Positions 1 through 7,460 of a stretch of 64,000 nt of DNA are shown piece by piece. The stretch comes from Pelagimonas sp017744045. GTDB taxonomy: Bacteria > Pseudomonadota > Alphaproteobacteria > Rhodobacterales > Rhodobacteraceae. The position numbers and the translations under genes were made by a program. Each line of letters starts with the position of its first letter. Positions within the stretch are counted from its first letter, which is position 1. The DNA lies in the NCBI RefSeq assembly GCF_017744045.1, contig NZ_JAGHRD010000013.1; one strand, 5' to 3'. The notes beneath the pieces are model-generated. The model saw only the letters and a program-made list of their open reading frames with translations, had not been told where the DNA came from and did not search any database.

Positions 1-1124
1 AAAAACGGTCAGCCGCGCGGGTCGAGCGTTTGACGGTCTATGACAGCGTGGCCCAGCCGACTTTGCCCGGGGCCGGACAGCCAAACGCTGGGGGCGGACC
101 CTGGCAGCGGGCCAAGGTGACCTTGTCCTGGCCGATCGAAAACCTTGGCGCGTCCTTGCCAAACCTGATTGCCACCATTGCGGGGAACTTGTTTGAACTC
201 AAACCTTTCTCGGGCCTGAGATTGGTTGATCTGCGATTGCCGCGGGCTTTTGCGCAGAAATATGCCGGGCCGCAATTCGGGATGGAGGGCACGCGGCGAT
301 TGGCTGGCGTGCATGGTCGCCCGCTGATCGGAACCATCATCAAGCCCAGTGTCGGCCTGACGGTTGAGGATACGGCGGCCATGGTTGACCAGCTCTGCGC
401 CGGCGGCATTGATTTCATCAAGGATGACGAGTTGCAGGCGGATGGCCCGGCTTGCCCGTTTGATGCCCGGGTCAAGGCGGTGATGGCGGTGGTCAATCGC
501 CATGCGGATCGCACCGGCAAAAAGCCTATGGTGGCGTTTAACCTGACCGGCGACATGGACGACATGCGCCGTCATCATGACCTTGTCCTGGCGGAAGGGG
601 GCACATGCATCATGGCCAGCCTGACAGCCGTGGGCATGGCCGGCATGATCGAGTTGCGCCGACATAGTCAATTGCCAATCCACGCCCATCGTTGCGGCTG
701 GGGCGCGCTGACACGCGAGCCGATGTTGGGGTGGTCCTATCCGGCCTGGTCCAAGCTTTGGCGGCTGGCCGGGGCGGACCACATGCATGTCAACGGGCTT
801 GAGAACAAGTTTTCGGAAGCAGATGACAGTGTCATCGCCTCAGCCCGCTCGCTCAGTGAACCGCTCTTCGAGGAAGCCCCCATGCGCGCCGTTCCGGTGT
901 TTTCCTCGGGCCAGACCGTCCGTCAGGCGTCAGGCACATTGCAGGCCGTTGGCTCCCCCGATCTGATTGTGACCGCTGGGGGCGGCGTTGTTGCCCATCC
1001 TGATGGTATTGCGGCTGGCGTGACCGCCATGTGCGAGGCTTGGGATGCGGCGGCGGCGGGGGTTGATCTGCCAACCTATGCCCAAGATCATCCGGCGCTG
1101 GCCGCTGCTTTATCTTTGTATTGA
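1..1124 (+). CDS. oiaX: RuBisCO-like protein, probable 3-oxo-isoapionate-4-phosphate decarboxylase (5' end outside window)
   Basis: The frame is open from base 3 with no stop upstream, so roughly the N-terminal quarter lies outside the window. The TTG at 30 is probably an internal codon. RuBisCO large-subunit landmarks are visible: GTIIKPSVG (first catalytic Lys loop), FIKDDE (the Lys/Asp/Glu metal site with a carbamylatable Lys), HAHRCG, GLENKF (loop-6-like Lys), a SSG turn and TAGGGVVAHPDG. The flanking residues differ from true carboxylases, which fits a form IV RuBisCO-like protein. In D-apionate catabolism such a protein (OiaX) decarboxylates 3-oxo-isoapionate 4-phosphate, with OiaK and ApnO as partners, and both partner types follow here. 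The family call is firm; the substrate is inferred from context. The stop lies 10 nt before the next start. Confidence 0.8.
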   Translation, partial: KRSAARVERLTVYDSVAQPTLPGAGQPNAGGGPWQRAKVTLSWPIENLGASLPNLIATIAGNLFELKPFSGLRLVDLRLPRAFAQKYAGPQFGMEGTRRLAGVHGRPLIGTIIKPSVGLTVEDTAAMVDQLCAGGIDFIKDDELQADGPACPFDARVKAVMAVVNRHADRTGKKPMVAFNLTGDMDDMRRHHDLVLAEGGTCIMASLTAVGMAGMIELRRHSQLPIHAHRCGWGALTREPMLGWSYPAWSKLWRLAGADHMHVNGLENKFSEADDSVIASARSLSEPLFEEAPMRAVPVFSSGQTVRQASGTLQAVGSPDLIVTAGGGVVAHPDGIAAGVTAMCEAWDAAAAGVDLPTYAQDHPALAAALSLY

Positions 1125-1134
1125 GGATCAACCA

Positions 1135-2487
1135 GTGGCCCCTCTGATCACATATTACGGCGATGATTTTACTGGTGCTTCTGCGGTGATGGAGGTGCTG
1201 AGCTTTGCTGGCATCCCGACCATGCTGTTCATGGATGTGCCGAATGCCGAGGTTTTGGCCGATTACCCCGATGTTCAGGCGATTGGTGTCGCCGGGATTG
1301 CCCGTTCCAAGGATCCAGACTGGATGCAGCAAAACTTGCCGCCGGTCTTTGCCGCGCTCGACGCGCTGGGCGCGCCGATCTTGCATTACAAGACCTGTTC
1401 GACCTTTGATTCCGCGCCCCATATCGGATCGATTGGCAAAGCAACTGAACTGGGGCGGCAGGTGCGCGATACGGCGTGGATTCCTCTGGTCGTTGGCGCT
1501 CCGGCCATCGGGCGATACCAGGCGTTTGGCAATCTCTTTGCCAAAGCTGGCGAGCGATGCTTTCGACTGGATCGCCATCCAGTTATGTCGCGCCATCCGG
1601 TCACTCCGATGGATGAGGCGGACCTTGGGTGCCACCTGTCGCATCAGACTGACCTGTCGGTGGGTGTTGTGTCTTTGGCAGAGATGAAATCGGGCAATTC
1701 GGATGTCGCCATTGCGCGCAATCTGGCCCAAGGGGCCGACATAATTGCGCTTGATGTTGTCGATGATGAAACCCTGGCTGAAGCCGGACGATTGATCTGG
1801 CAAGAGGGGCAAGAGCCTGGCTTTGCGGTTGGGTCTCAGGGCGTTGAATACGCGCTGGTTGCCCATTGGATCAATCAGGGCCGTCTGCCTGCAAGGCCGG
1901 ACCTCCCCAGTTTGGCCCCGGTGGATCAGCTCTTTGCCGTGTCGGCTTCGGTTGCGCCCACGACGGCTGACCAGATTGCCTATGCGGAAAGTCACGGGCT
2001 CATCTATGTGCCTTTTGATGCCTCGACAGCTGTCGACGCAAACCTCCTAGCTCAGGAGCAAGAGCGCGCGCTGAAAGCAAGCCTCAAGGCGCTGTCGGAG
2101 GGGCAGGATGTCATCGTTGCCTCGGCACGGGGGCCGGATGATCCGGCGGTGGCGCGGATGGTTGCAGCGGCAGAGCAAGCCAGAACGTCGCTCAGCGATG
2201 CGCGCGACCGGCTTGGCGCAGCCTTGGGGCAATTGGTGGCACAAATCCGGGTGGCAACCGGCCTGCCAAGGATCGCCATCGGCGGCGGTGATACCTCGGG
2301 CCATGCTCTGACATCGCTCGGGGCCGAAGCCCTGTCTGCAGTCGCGCCATTGGCCCCCGGCGGGCCGCTTTGCCGCGTTCATACACGCGCCAATCCACAA
2401 ATCGACGGGCTGGAAGTAGCGCTGAAGGGCGGTCAGATCGGTGATCCCGACTTTTTCGTGCGCACCAAGACCGGTTGCCACAGCTGA
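1135..2487 (+). CDS. oiaK: Four-carbon acid sugar kinase family (DUF1537), probable 3-oxo-isoapionate kinase
   Basis: A 450-residue protein starting at GTG 1135, chosen because GAGGA at 1123-1127 is correctly spaced and the family motif YGDDFTGA begins soon after it. The N-terminal DUF1537 substrate domain carries the DDFTG signature. The C-terminal nucleotide-binding domain carries IGGGDTSGHA and a late LAPGGPLCRV segment. The family phosphorylates sugar acids such as threonate, erythronate and 3-oxo-isoapionate. Placed between a RuBisCO-like protein and an ApnO-like enzyme, the likely role is phosphorylating 3-oxo-isoapionate at O4. An upstream ATG (about 1045) lies inside oiaX and would add an untypical Arg-rich extension. 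Confidence 0.8.
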   Translation: MAPLITYYGDDFTGASAVMEVLSFAGIPTMLFMDVPNAEVLADYPDVQAIGVAGIARSKDPDWMQQNLPPVFAALDALGAPILHYKTCSTFDSAPHIGSIGKATELGRQVRDTAWIPLVVGAPAIGRYQAFGNLFAKAGERCFRLDRHPVMSRHPVTPMDEADLGCHLSHQTDLSVGVVSLAEMKSGNSDVAIARNLAQGADIIALDVVDDETLAEAGRLIWQEGQEPGFAVGSQGVEYALVAHWINQGRLPARPDLPSLAPVDQLFAVSASVAPTTADQIAYAESHGLIYVPFDASTAVDANLLAQEQERALKASLKALSEGQDVIVASARGPDDPAVARMVAAAEQARTSLSDARDRLGAALGQLVAQIRVATGLPRIAIGGGDTSGHALTSLGAEALSAVAPLAPGGPLCRVHTRANPQIDGLEVALKGGQIGDPDFFVRTKTGCHS

Positions 2488-2537
2488 ACACTGGAACAAG
2501 GCCCGAAAGCCGGGCCAGATTGATAAGGAGAAACAAA

Positions 2538-3374
2538 ATGACAACTGTCGCGCTATTTGGGGCCGGGGGAAAAATGGGTGTCCGGCTGGCCACCAATCTT
2601 GCCAAATCCGATTACGAAACCCTGCATGTCGAAGTCAGCCCCCAAGGTCAGGCCCGCCTGAAAGAGGAAACCGGGCTGGACTGCATCGATCAGGCCGAGG
2701 CGCTGGATCGGGCTGACGTTGTCATTCTGGCGGTTCCGGATCGGCTGATTGGCAAGGTCCTGTCAGGTTTTGTCGCAGATCTGAAACCAGGTACGGCCGT
2801 GATCATGCTGGACGCCGCCGCGCCCTATGCCGGGACATTGCCCGAGCGTTCGGATGTGACCTATTTCGTCGCCCATCCTTGCCATCCGCCCTTGTTCAAT
2901 GATGAAACTGAGCCGGACGCCAAAAAGGATTATTTCGGCGGGATCGCGGCCAAGCAACATATCGTCTGTGCCTTGGCGCAGGGGCCCGAGGAGCATTATC
3001 AAATCTGCGAAGATATCGCGCGCGCCTTTTACGCGCCGGTCATGCGGGCGCATCGCTGTTCGGTTGAGCAATTGGCGATCCTTGAACCTGCCTTGTCCGA
3101 ATCCGTTGGCGCCACCTTTGCCAAGGCGCTTGCAGACGCAACCCAGGCGGCGGCAGACCGGGGTATCCCGTATCAAGCCGCCGAAGATTTCATGCTGGGC
3201 CATCTGACAGTCCTGCTGGCCGTGGCCTTTGGTCATCAACCGGGGGGCAAATTGTCGGATGGGTGCCTGTTGGCCATTAAGGAAGCCGAGCCGGTTATTT
3301 TCAAGGATGGGTGGCTGGACAGGATCTTTGATCCTGCCAGTGTCAAAGCCTCGGTTGAATCCATCTGCCGGTAA
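2538..3374 (+). CDS. apnO: NAD-dependent 6-phosphogluconate-dehydrogenase-like protein, probable D-apionate oxidoisomerase
   Basis: A 278-residue protein with AAGGAG at 2525-2530 before ATG 2538. The N-terminus is a Rossmann fold with VALFGAGGKMGVRLA. The middle has AVPDRLIGKV and the C-terminal all-helical part resembles the phosphogluconate dehydrogenase C-terminal domain (EQLAILEPALSES, AAEDFMLGHL). In apionate degraders a member of this family oxidises and isomerises D-apionate to 3-oxo-isoapionate, supplying the kinase encoded just upstream. The order here (decarboxylase, kinase, oxidoisomerase) is the reverse of the pathway order. The exact substrate is inferred from neighbours; another branched sugar acid is possible. 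Confidence 0.65.
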   Translation: MTTVALFGAGGKMGVRLATNLAKSDYETLHVEVSPQGQARLKEETGLDCIDQAEALDRADVVILAVPDRLIGKVLSGFVADLKPGTAVIMLDAAAPYAGTLPERSDVTYFVAHPCHPPLFNDETEPDAKKDYFGGIAAKQHIVCALAQGPEEHYQICEDIARAFYAPVMRAHRCSVEQLAILEPALSESVGATFAKALADATQAAADRGIPYQAAEDFMLGHLTVLLAVAFGHQPGGKLSDGCLLAIKEAEPVIFKDGWLDRIFDPASVKASVESICR

Positions 3375-3520
3375 GGCGGTAGGGTTTGATGCTTGGGGAT
3401 CGTGGGTGGAAGCCTTCCTTTCACTTTTCTCGGCCAGATGATCGTTGAATGTCCACTTCTAAAGTCGTGGCGGGCTGGACCTCCGACACCGCCGCGCCTT
3501 GAAATTCCATTGCTATACTC

Positions 3521-3549
3521 AAAGCCGTCAGGGGACTGGCGGCTTTGTT
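3521..3549 (+). terminator. Rho-independent terminator downstream of the apionate-type operon
   Basis: AAAGCCGTCAG (3521-3531), loop GGGA, then CTGGCGGCTTT (3536-3546) form an 11-bp stem with one T-G wobble, running into TTTGTTG. It sits about 150 nt after apnO and about 180 nt before hupT, separating the two operons. The T-tract is short, so termination may be partial. Confidence 0.6.
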
Positions 3550-3593
3550 GTATCTTGTTCCGCTTACCAAAACTGCATTGTCCGCGCAGTTTA

Positions 3594-3618
3594 GGCGCGG
3601 GCTGACATCGCCCGCGCC
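3594..3618 (+). repeat. Perfect inverted repeat upstream of hupT
   Basis: GGCGCGGGC (3594-3602), spacer TGACATC, GCCCGCGCC (3610-3618). No T-run follows, so it is either a second hairpin in the 354-base gap 3375-3728 or a protein-binding site for the hupT promoter. No convincing -35/-10 pair was seen in the rest of the gap. Confidence 0.4.
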
Positions 3619-3728
3619 GCACCATGACAGCCAATCCTCTACGAGGGACAGGATACGTTTTTACAAAGCCAGATCTTTGACCTACTCTTTTGAACCAATG
3701 CCTATCCCTAGGCGGTTCAGGAGGCAAA

Positions 3729-5036
3729 GTGGCTGAAGAAGCTACAAAATTCGGAGAGGAAGCATGGGTTGATGTCCTTGAGGCCGTCGACAAGACCTAT
3801 GCCGAATTGATCGATTACCAGGAGCAGCTCGAGGCGCGGAACTCTGAGCTAACGCTTCTGCGCTCCTTTCTGTCTTCGGTGATGTCGTCGATCCATGACT
3901 TTCTTGTGGTGACCGAGCGGGATTGCCGCATCACTGATGCAAATGCCTCCTTCTGTGCGGCCATCGGGCTTGAGAGTGACGCGGTGATTGGCCGAAATGT
4001 TACCGACTTCATGTGCGAGACGGACCGCCAGCCCCTCTTGCATATGTTACAAGCAGTGCTGACCGCGAAAACCGGGGCAACGGTCGAGGCGGATCTGGCC
4101 ACCGAAAACGGGCCGGACCCGGTTGAGTTCAAAATTGCACCACGGTTGGACCGGCGAAAACGGGTCATCGGGGTCGTTCTGACCGGGCGCCCCCTTGGTG
4201 AACTCAGGCGCGCCTTTTCAGATCTTGAGGAAAGCCATGAAGAACTAAAGCAGGCGCAGGGGCAGCTTGTCCGCAACGAAAAACTGGCCTCGCTTGGTCG
4301 CCTTCTTGCCGGTGTGGCGCATGAGCTGAACAATCCGATCAGCTTTGTCTATGCCAACACCCATGCCCTAGAGAAATACCTGGACCGGTTCGAAACCTAC
4401 TTTGAAAAGGTGCAGGCCGGGGCCTCGCGTGCTGAGTTGATTGAGCTGCGAAAGACGTTGAAATTGGACCGCGACCTGAAAAACCTGCGCACCGCCATTG
4501 AAGGCGCGCGCGACGGCTCCGAGCGGGTGCGCAGCATCGTCGAAGACCTGCGACGCCTGTCCTCGGATGGGTCTGGTGAATTCGCCATGTTCGATCTGGT
4601 CGAGACAGCGCAAATGTCGGCAGATTGGGTCAAGCGTGGCATCAAGTCAGACTTTGAAATCAAAGTCGAAGGTGTTGACAGATGCATGGCCTATGGCCGT
4701 CGTGGACATATCCAACAGGTGATCATGAACCTGGTGCAAAACGCCGTCGACGCGGTGACGGATGTTCAGGATGCAACCGTCATGCTCAACCTCAACCTAG
4801 AGGAAGGGCGTGCCATTTTGACGGTCAGCGACAATGGTCCCGGCATCCCTGATGAGGTCAGGACCAAGATTTTCGACCCGTTTTTCACAACAAAAGAGGT
4901 GGGAGACGGAACCGGACTTGGCCTGTCGATTTCTCACAAAATTGCCGAAGAGCATGGCGGGGCACTGACCCTGGAGACTGCCGTGGAACGCGGCGCGTGC
5001 TTTCGTCTGGAACTGCCGGTCAAGGGGACCTCATGA
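3729..5036 (+). CDS. hupT: H2-signalling sensor histidine kinase HupT
   Basis: GTG 3729 is chosen because AGGAGG lies at 3719-3724 and the product then begins like known HupT proteins (EEAWVDVLEAVDKTYAEL); an ATG 39 nt upstream has no ribosome site. The protein has 435 residues: an N-terminal coiled region, a PAS domain (about 48-155), a dimerisation helix with the phospho-acceptor in GVAHELNNP (His198), and an ATPase domain with NLVQNAVDA, DNGPGIP and GTGLGLS. No membrane segment is seen, so it is cytoplasmic. In R. capsulatus HupT is controlled by HupUV and phosphorylates HupR when H2 is absent, lowering hupSL expression. Its stop overlaps the hupU start by ATGA, and hupR lies at 19111. Confidence 0.92.
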   Translation: MAEEATKFGEEAWVDVLEAVDKTYAELIDYQEQLEARNSELTLLRSFLSSVMSSIHDFLVVTERDCRITDANASFCAAIGLESDAVIGRNVTDFMCETDRQPLLHMLQAVLTAKTGATVEADLATENGPDPVEFKIAPRLDRRKRVIGVVLTGRPLGELRRAFSDLEESHEELKQAQGQLVRNEKLASLGRLLAGVAHELNNPISFVYANTHALEKYLDRFETYFEKVQAGASRAELIELRKTLKLDRDLKNLRTAIEGARDGSERVRSIVEDLRRLSSDGSGEFAMFDLVETAQMSADWVKRGIKSDFEIKVEGVDRCMAYGRRGHIQQVIMNLVQNAVDAVTDVQDATVMLNLNLEEGRAILTVSDNGPGIPDEVRTKIFDPFFTTKEVGDGTGLGLSISHKIAEEHGGALTLETAVERGACFRLELPVKGTS

Positions 5037-6025
5037 ACATACTTTGGCTTCAATCCGCCGGATGCGGCGGCTGCACCATGTCCACGCTCTGTGCCGAAAG
5101 CCCAAACGTCCTGGACCTGTTGGACGGGGCGGGGATCTCGTTCCTGTGGCATCCATCGCTAAGCATCGAAACCGGGGCTGAGGTGCGCAAGCTTTTGCAA
5201 CAGGTGGAGAGCGGCGAGCAACCCTTGGACGTTCTATGTGTCGAAGGTTCGATTGTGCGGGGGCCAAATGGCACGGGCAAGTTTCACATTCTGGCGGGAA
5301 CGGGGCGGTCGATGTTGGACTGGGTGCAAAGCCTGGCTCAAAAGGCGAAATATGTTGTGGCAGTGGGCACTTGCGCCACCTATGGCGGTGTCACGTCGAG
5401 CGGCGAGAACCCGACAGATGCCGTCGGCGTACAATATGAAGGATCACATCGCGGCGGGGCCTTGCCTGCGGATTTCACCAGCGCCGGGGGGATGCCGGTG
5501 ATCAATATTGCAGGCTGCCCGACGCATCCGGATTGGGTGACGGAAACCCTGTTACTGCTGGCAGCGGGTGAGTTGACAGAGCAGTCGCTTGACGGGTTCG
5601 GGCGGCCAAAATTCTATGCAGATCACCTTGTCCATCATGCATGCCCCAAAAACGAATTTTACGAATACAAGGCCAGCGCCACCAAGCTTTCGGAAATTGG
5701 CTGCATGATGGAGCATCTGGGCTGTGTCGGGACGCAAGCGGTCGGCGATTGCAATATCCGCAGTTGGAACGGCGAGGGGAGCTGTACCCGCGCGGGATAT
5801 CCCTGCATCAATTGCACCGCGCCCGAGTTTGAAGAACCCGGGCACAAATTCACCGAAACGCCGAAGTTTGCCGGTATCCCCGTTGGTCTGCCCTCTGACA
5901 TGCCCAAAGCGTGGTTTATGGCTTTGGCTAGTCTATCCAAAGCCGCCACGCCGCATCGCATCGGCGTCAATGCCACCTCTGACCGTATCACTGTGCCGCC
6001 AAGTCTGAAGGGCCCCAAGGAATGA
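5033..6025 (+). CDS. hupU: Regulatory [NiFe] hydrogenase small subunit (H2 sensor)
   Basis: A 330-residue electron-transfer subunit starting LWLQSAGCGGCTMS, with proximal-cluster cysteines at 11 and 14. It has no Tat signal and no C-terminal membrane helix, unlike HupS, which fits a cytoplasmic sensor. The second proximal motif reads VGTCATYGG and lacks the extra cysteine seen in HupS. Later Cys motifs (CPKNEFYEYKA, GCVGTQAVGDCN, CTRAGYPCINCTAPEF) bind the other Fe-S clusters. It pairs with HupV to detect H2 and control HupT. It overlaps hupT and hupV by 4 nt on each side, so the three are translationally coupled. Confidence 0.94.
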   Translation: MNILWLQSAGCGGCTMSTLCAESPNVLDLLDGAGISFLWHPSLSIETGAEVRKLLQQVESGEQPLDVLCVEGSIVRGPNGTGKFHILAGTGRSMLDWVQSLAQKAKYVVAVGTCATYGGVTSSGENPTDAVGVQYEGSHRGGALPADFTSAGGMPVINIAGCPTHPDWVTETLLLLAAGELTEQSLDGFGRPKFYADHLVHHACPKNEFYEYKASATKLSEIGCMMEHLGCVGTQAVGDCNIRSWNGEGSCTRAGYPCINCTAPEFEEPGHKFTETPKFAGIPVGLPSDMPKAWFMALASLSKAATPHRIGVNATSDRITVPPSLKGPKE

Positions 6026-7452
6026 CGCAGAAATCGCTTCTTGTTGGTCCGTTCAATCGGGTCGAAGGGGATCTTGAGATCAAACTGGATGTGTCGGATG
6101 GGCGCGTGACAGCCGCCTATGCCAACTCACCTTTGTTTCGGGGGTTTGAACGTATTTTGCTGGGCAAAGCACCGACCGAGGCGTTGACGATCACTCCGCG
6201 CATTTGCGGCATCTGCTCGATCAGCCAGTCCGCCGCGGCAGCGCGGGCCTTGGCGCATGCCGCGGGGGCGCAACCGTCTTTGCAGGGCGAAAAGGTTGCC
6301 ACATTGCTGCACGCAGTTGAAAACCTTGCTGATCATATCACTCATTTCAATCTGTTTTTCATGCCGGATTTCACCCGTCCCAATTACGAAGGACAGGCCT
6401 GGTTTGATCGCGCGGTTGCGCGGTTCACCGCGATGAAAGGGTCGGGCCTGCGTCAGGCGGTCGAGGCGCGGGCCGAACTGTTTCATATTGTTGGCCTACT
6501 GGGTGGGAAATGGCCCCACACGCTTGCCATCCAGCCCGGCGGCGCAACCCGCGCCCCATCGCAACGGGACAAGATCCGCATCGGCGCAGACCTCAACGCC
6601 TTTCGCCGCTACCTGGAAACGGATTTGTTTGGGGCAAAGCTTGAGAGCTTTGTCGAGGTGAAAACCCGCGATGAGTTGGACGCCTGGACCACCGGGGATG
6701 TCGGTCTGTTTCTGGAAATCTCACGCGATTTAAAGTTGGATCAACTTGGGGTCGGGCAGGGGCGTTATTTATCCTTCGGGGCGTATCCCTCTGCTGATGG
6801 GGTGATCTTTCGGCAGGGGATTTGGCAGGATGGTAAGTTGGGCACGTTTGATCCGGCCGCCATTACCGAAGATCTCAGCCATGCCTGGATGCTGGGTGAT
6901 ACACAGCATCCAAGATCAGGGCAGACCGCGCCGGATACTCTGATGCGCGACGCGGCCTATAGCTGGTGCAAAGCCCCGAGATTGGCGGGGGATGTCTTTG
7001 AAACCGGGGCCTTGGCGCGCCAGATCATCGACGGGCATCCTCTTGCTGTTGATCTTGCCAAGGAAGGCAGCGTTCGCGCGCGCATCATCGGTCGCCTTCT
7101 CGAAATCGCGCGCACGCAGATTGCTTTGGAGGCTCTGCTGCAAGAGATCGATCCCAAACAGAGCTTTATGGAGTTGGTGAACATCCCACAAAACGGCGAA
7201 GGGGTTGGTCTGGTCGAAGCGGCACGCGGTGCGCTGGGCCATTGGGTACGTTTCGAAAAAGGTGAAATCATCTCGTATCAGATCATCGCGCCCACCACCT
7301 GGAACTTCAGCCCGCGCGACGCCCAAGGCGTACCAGGCCCGGTCGAGGCTGCGCTGGTCGGGGCCCCCGTGGCCGAGGGCGAGGAAACGCCAATCAGCGT
7401 CCAGCACATCGTACGCAGCTATGACCCTTGCATGGTCTGCACCGTTCATTGA
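6022..7452 (+). CDS. hupV: Regulatory [NiFe] hydrogenase large subunit (H2 sensor)
   Basis: A 476-residue protein. The Ni-Fe ligands are RICGICSIS (Cys62, Cys65) and the terminal DPCMVCTVH (Cys470, Cys473). It ends exactly at the His that is the protease cleavage point in catalytic large subunits, so there is no C-terminal extension to remove, a hallmark of sensory hydrogenases. L1 reads CSIS rather than the CTGT of HupL. It forms the H2 sensor with HupU and signals to HupT. The ATGA overlap with hupU implies coupled translation; hypF starts 8 nt downstream. Confidence 0.94.
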   Translation: MTQKSLLVGPFNRVEGDLEIKLDVSDGRVTAAYANSPLFRGFERILLGKAPTEALTITPRICGICSISQSAAAARALAHAAGAQPSLQGEKVATLLHAVENLADHITHFNLFFMPDFTRPNYEGQAWFDRAVARFTAMKGSGLRQAVEARAELFHIVGLLGGKWPHTLAIQPGGATRAPSQRDKIRIGADLNAFRRYLETDLFGAKLESFVEVKTRDELDAWTTGDVGLFLEISRDLKLDQLGVGQGRYLSFGAYPSADGVIFRQGIWQDGKLGTFDPAAITEDLSHAWMLGDTQHPRSGQTAPDTLMRDAAYSWCKAPRLAGDVFETGALARQIIDGHPLAVDLAKEGSVRARIIGRLLEIARTQIALEALLQEIDPKQSFMELVNIPQNGEGVGLVEAARGALGHWVRFEKGEIISYQIIAPTTWNFSPRDAQGVPGPVEAALVGAPVAEGEETPISVQHIVRSYDPCMVCTVH

Positions 7453-7460
7453 CGAAAGTG

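Noticed and set aside
1045..1134. Upstream ATG extending the DUF1537 kinase by 30 residues
   Set aside because: The extension overlaps oiaX, is Arg-rich and lacks a ribosome site; GTG 1135 fits better.
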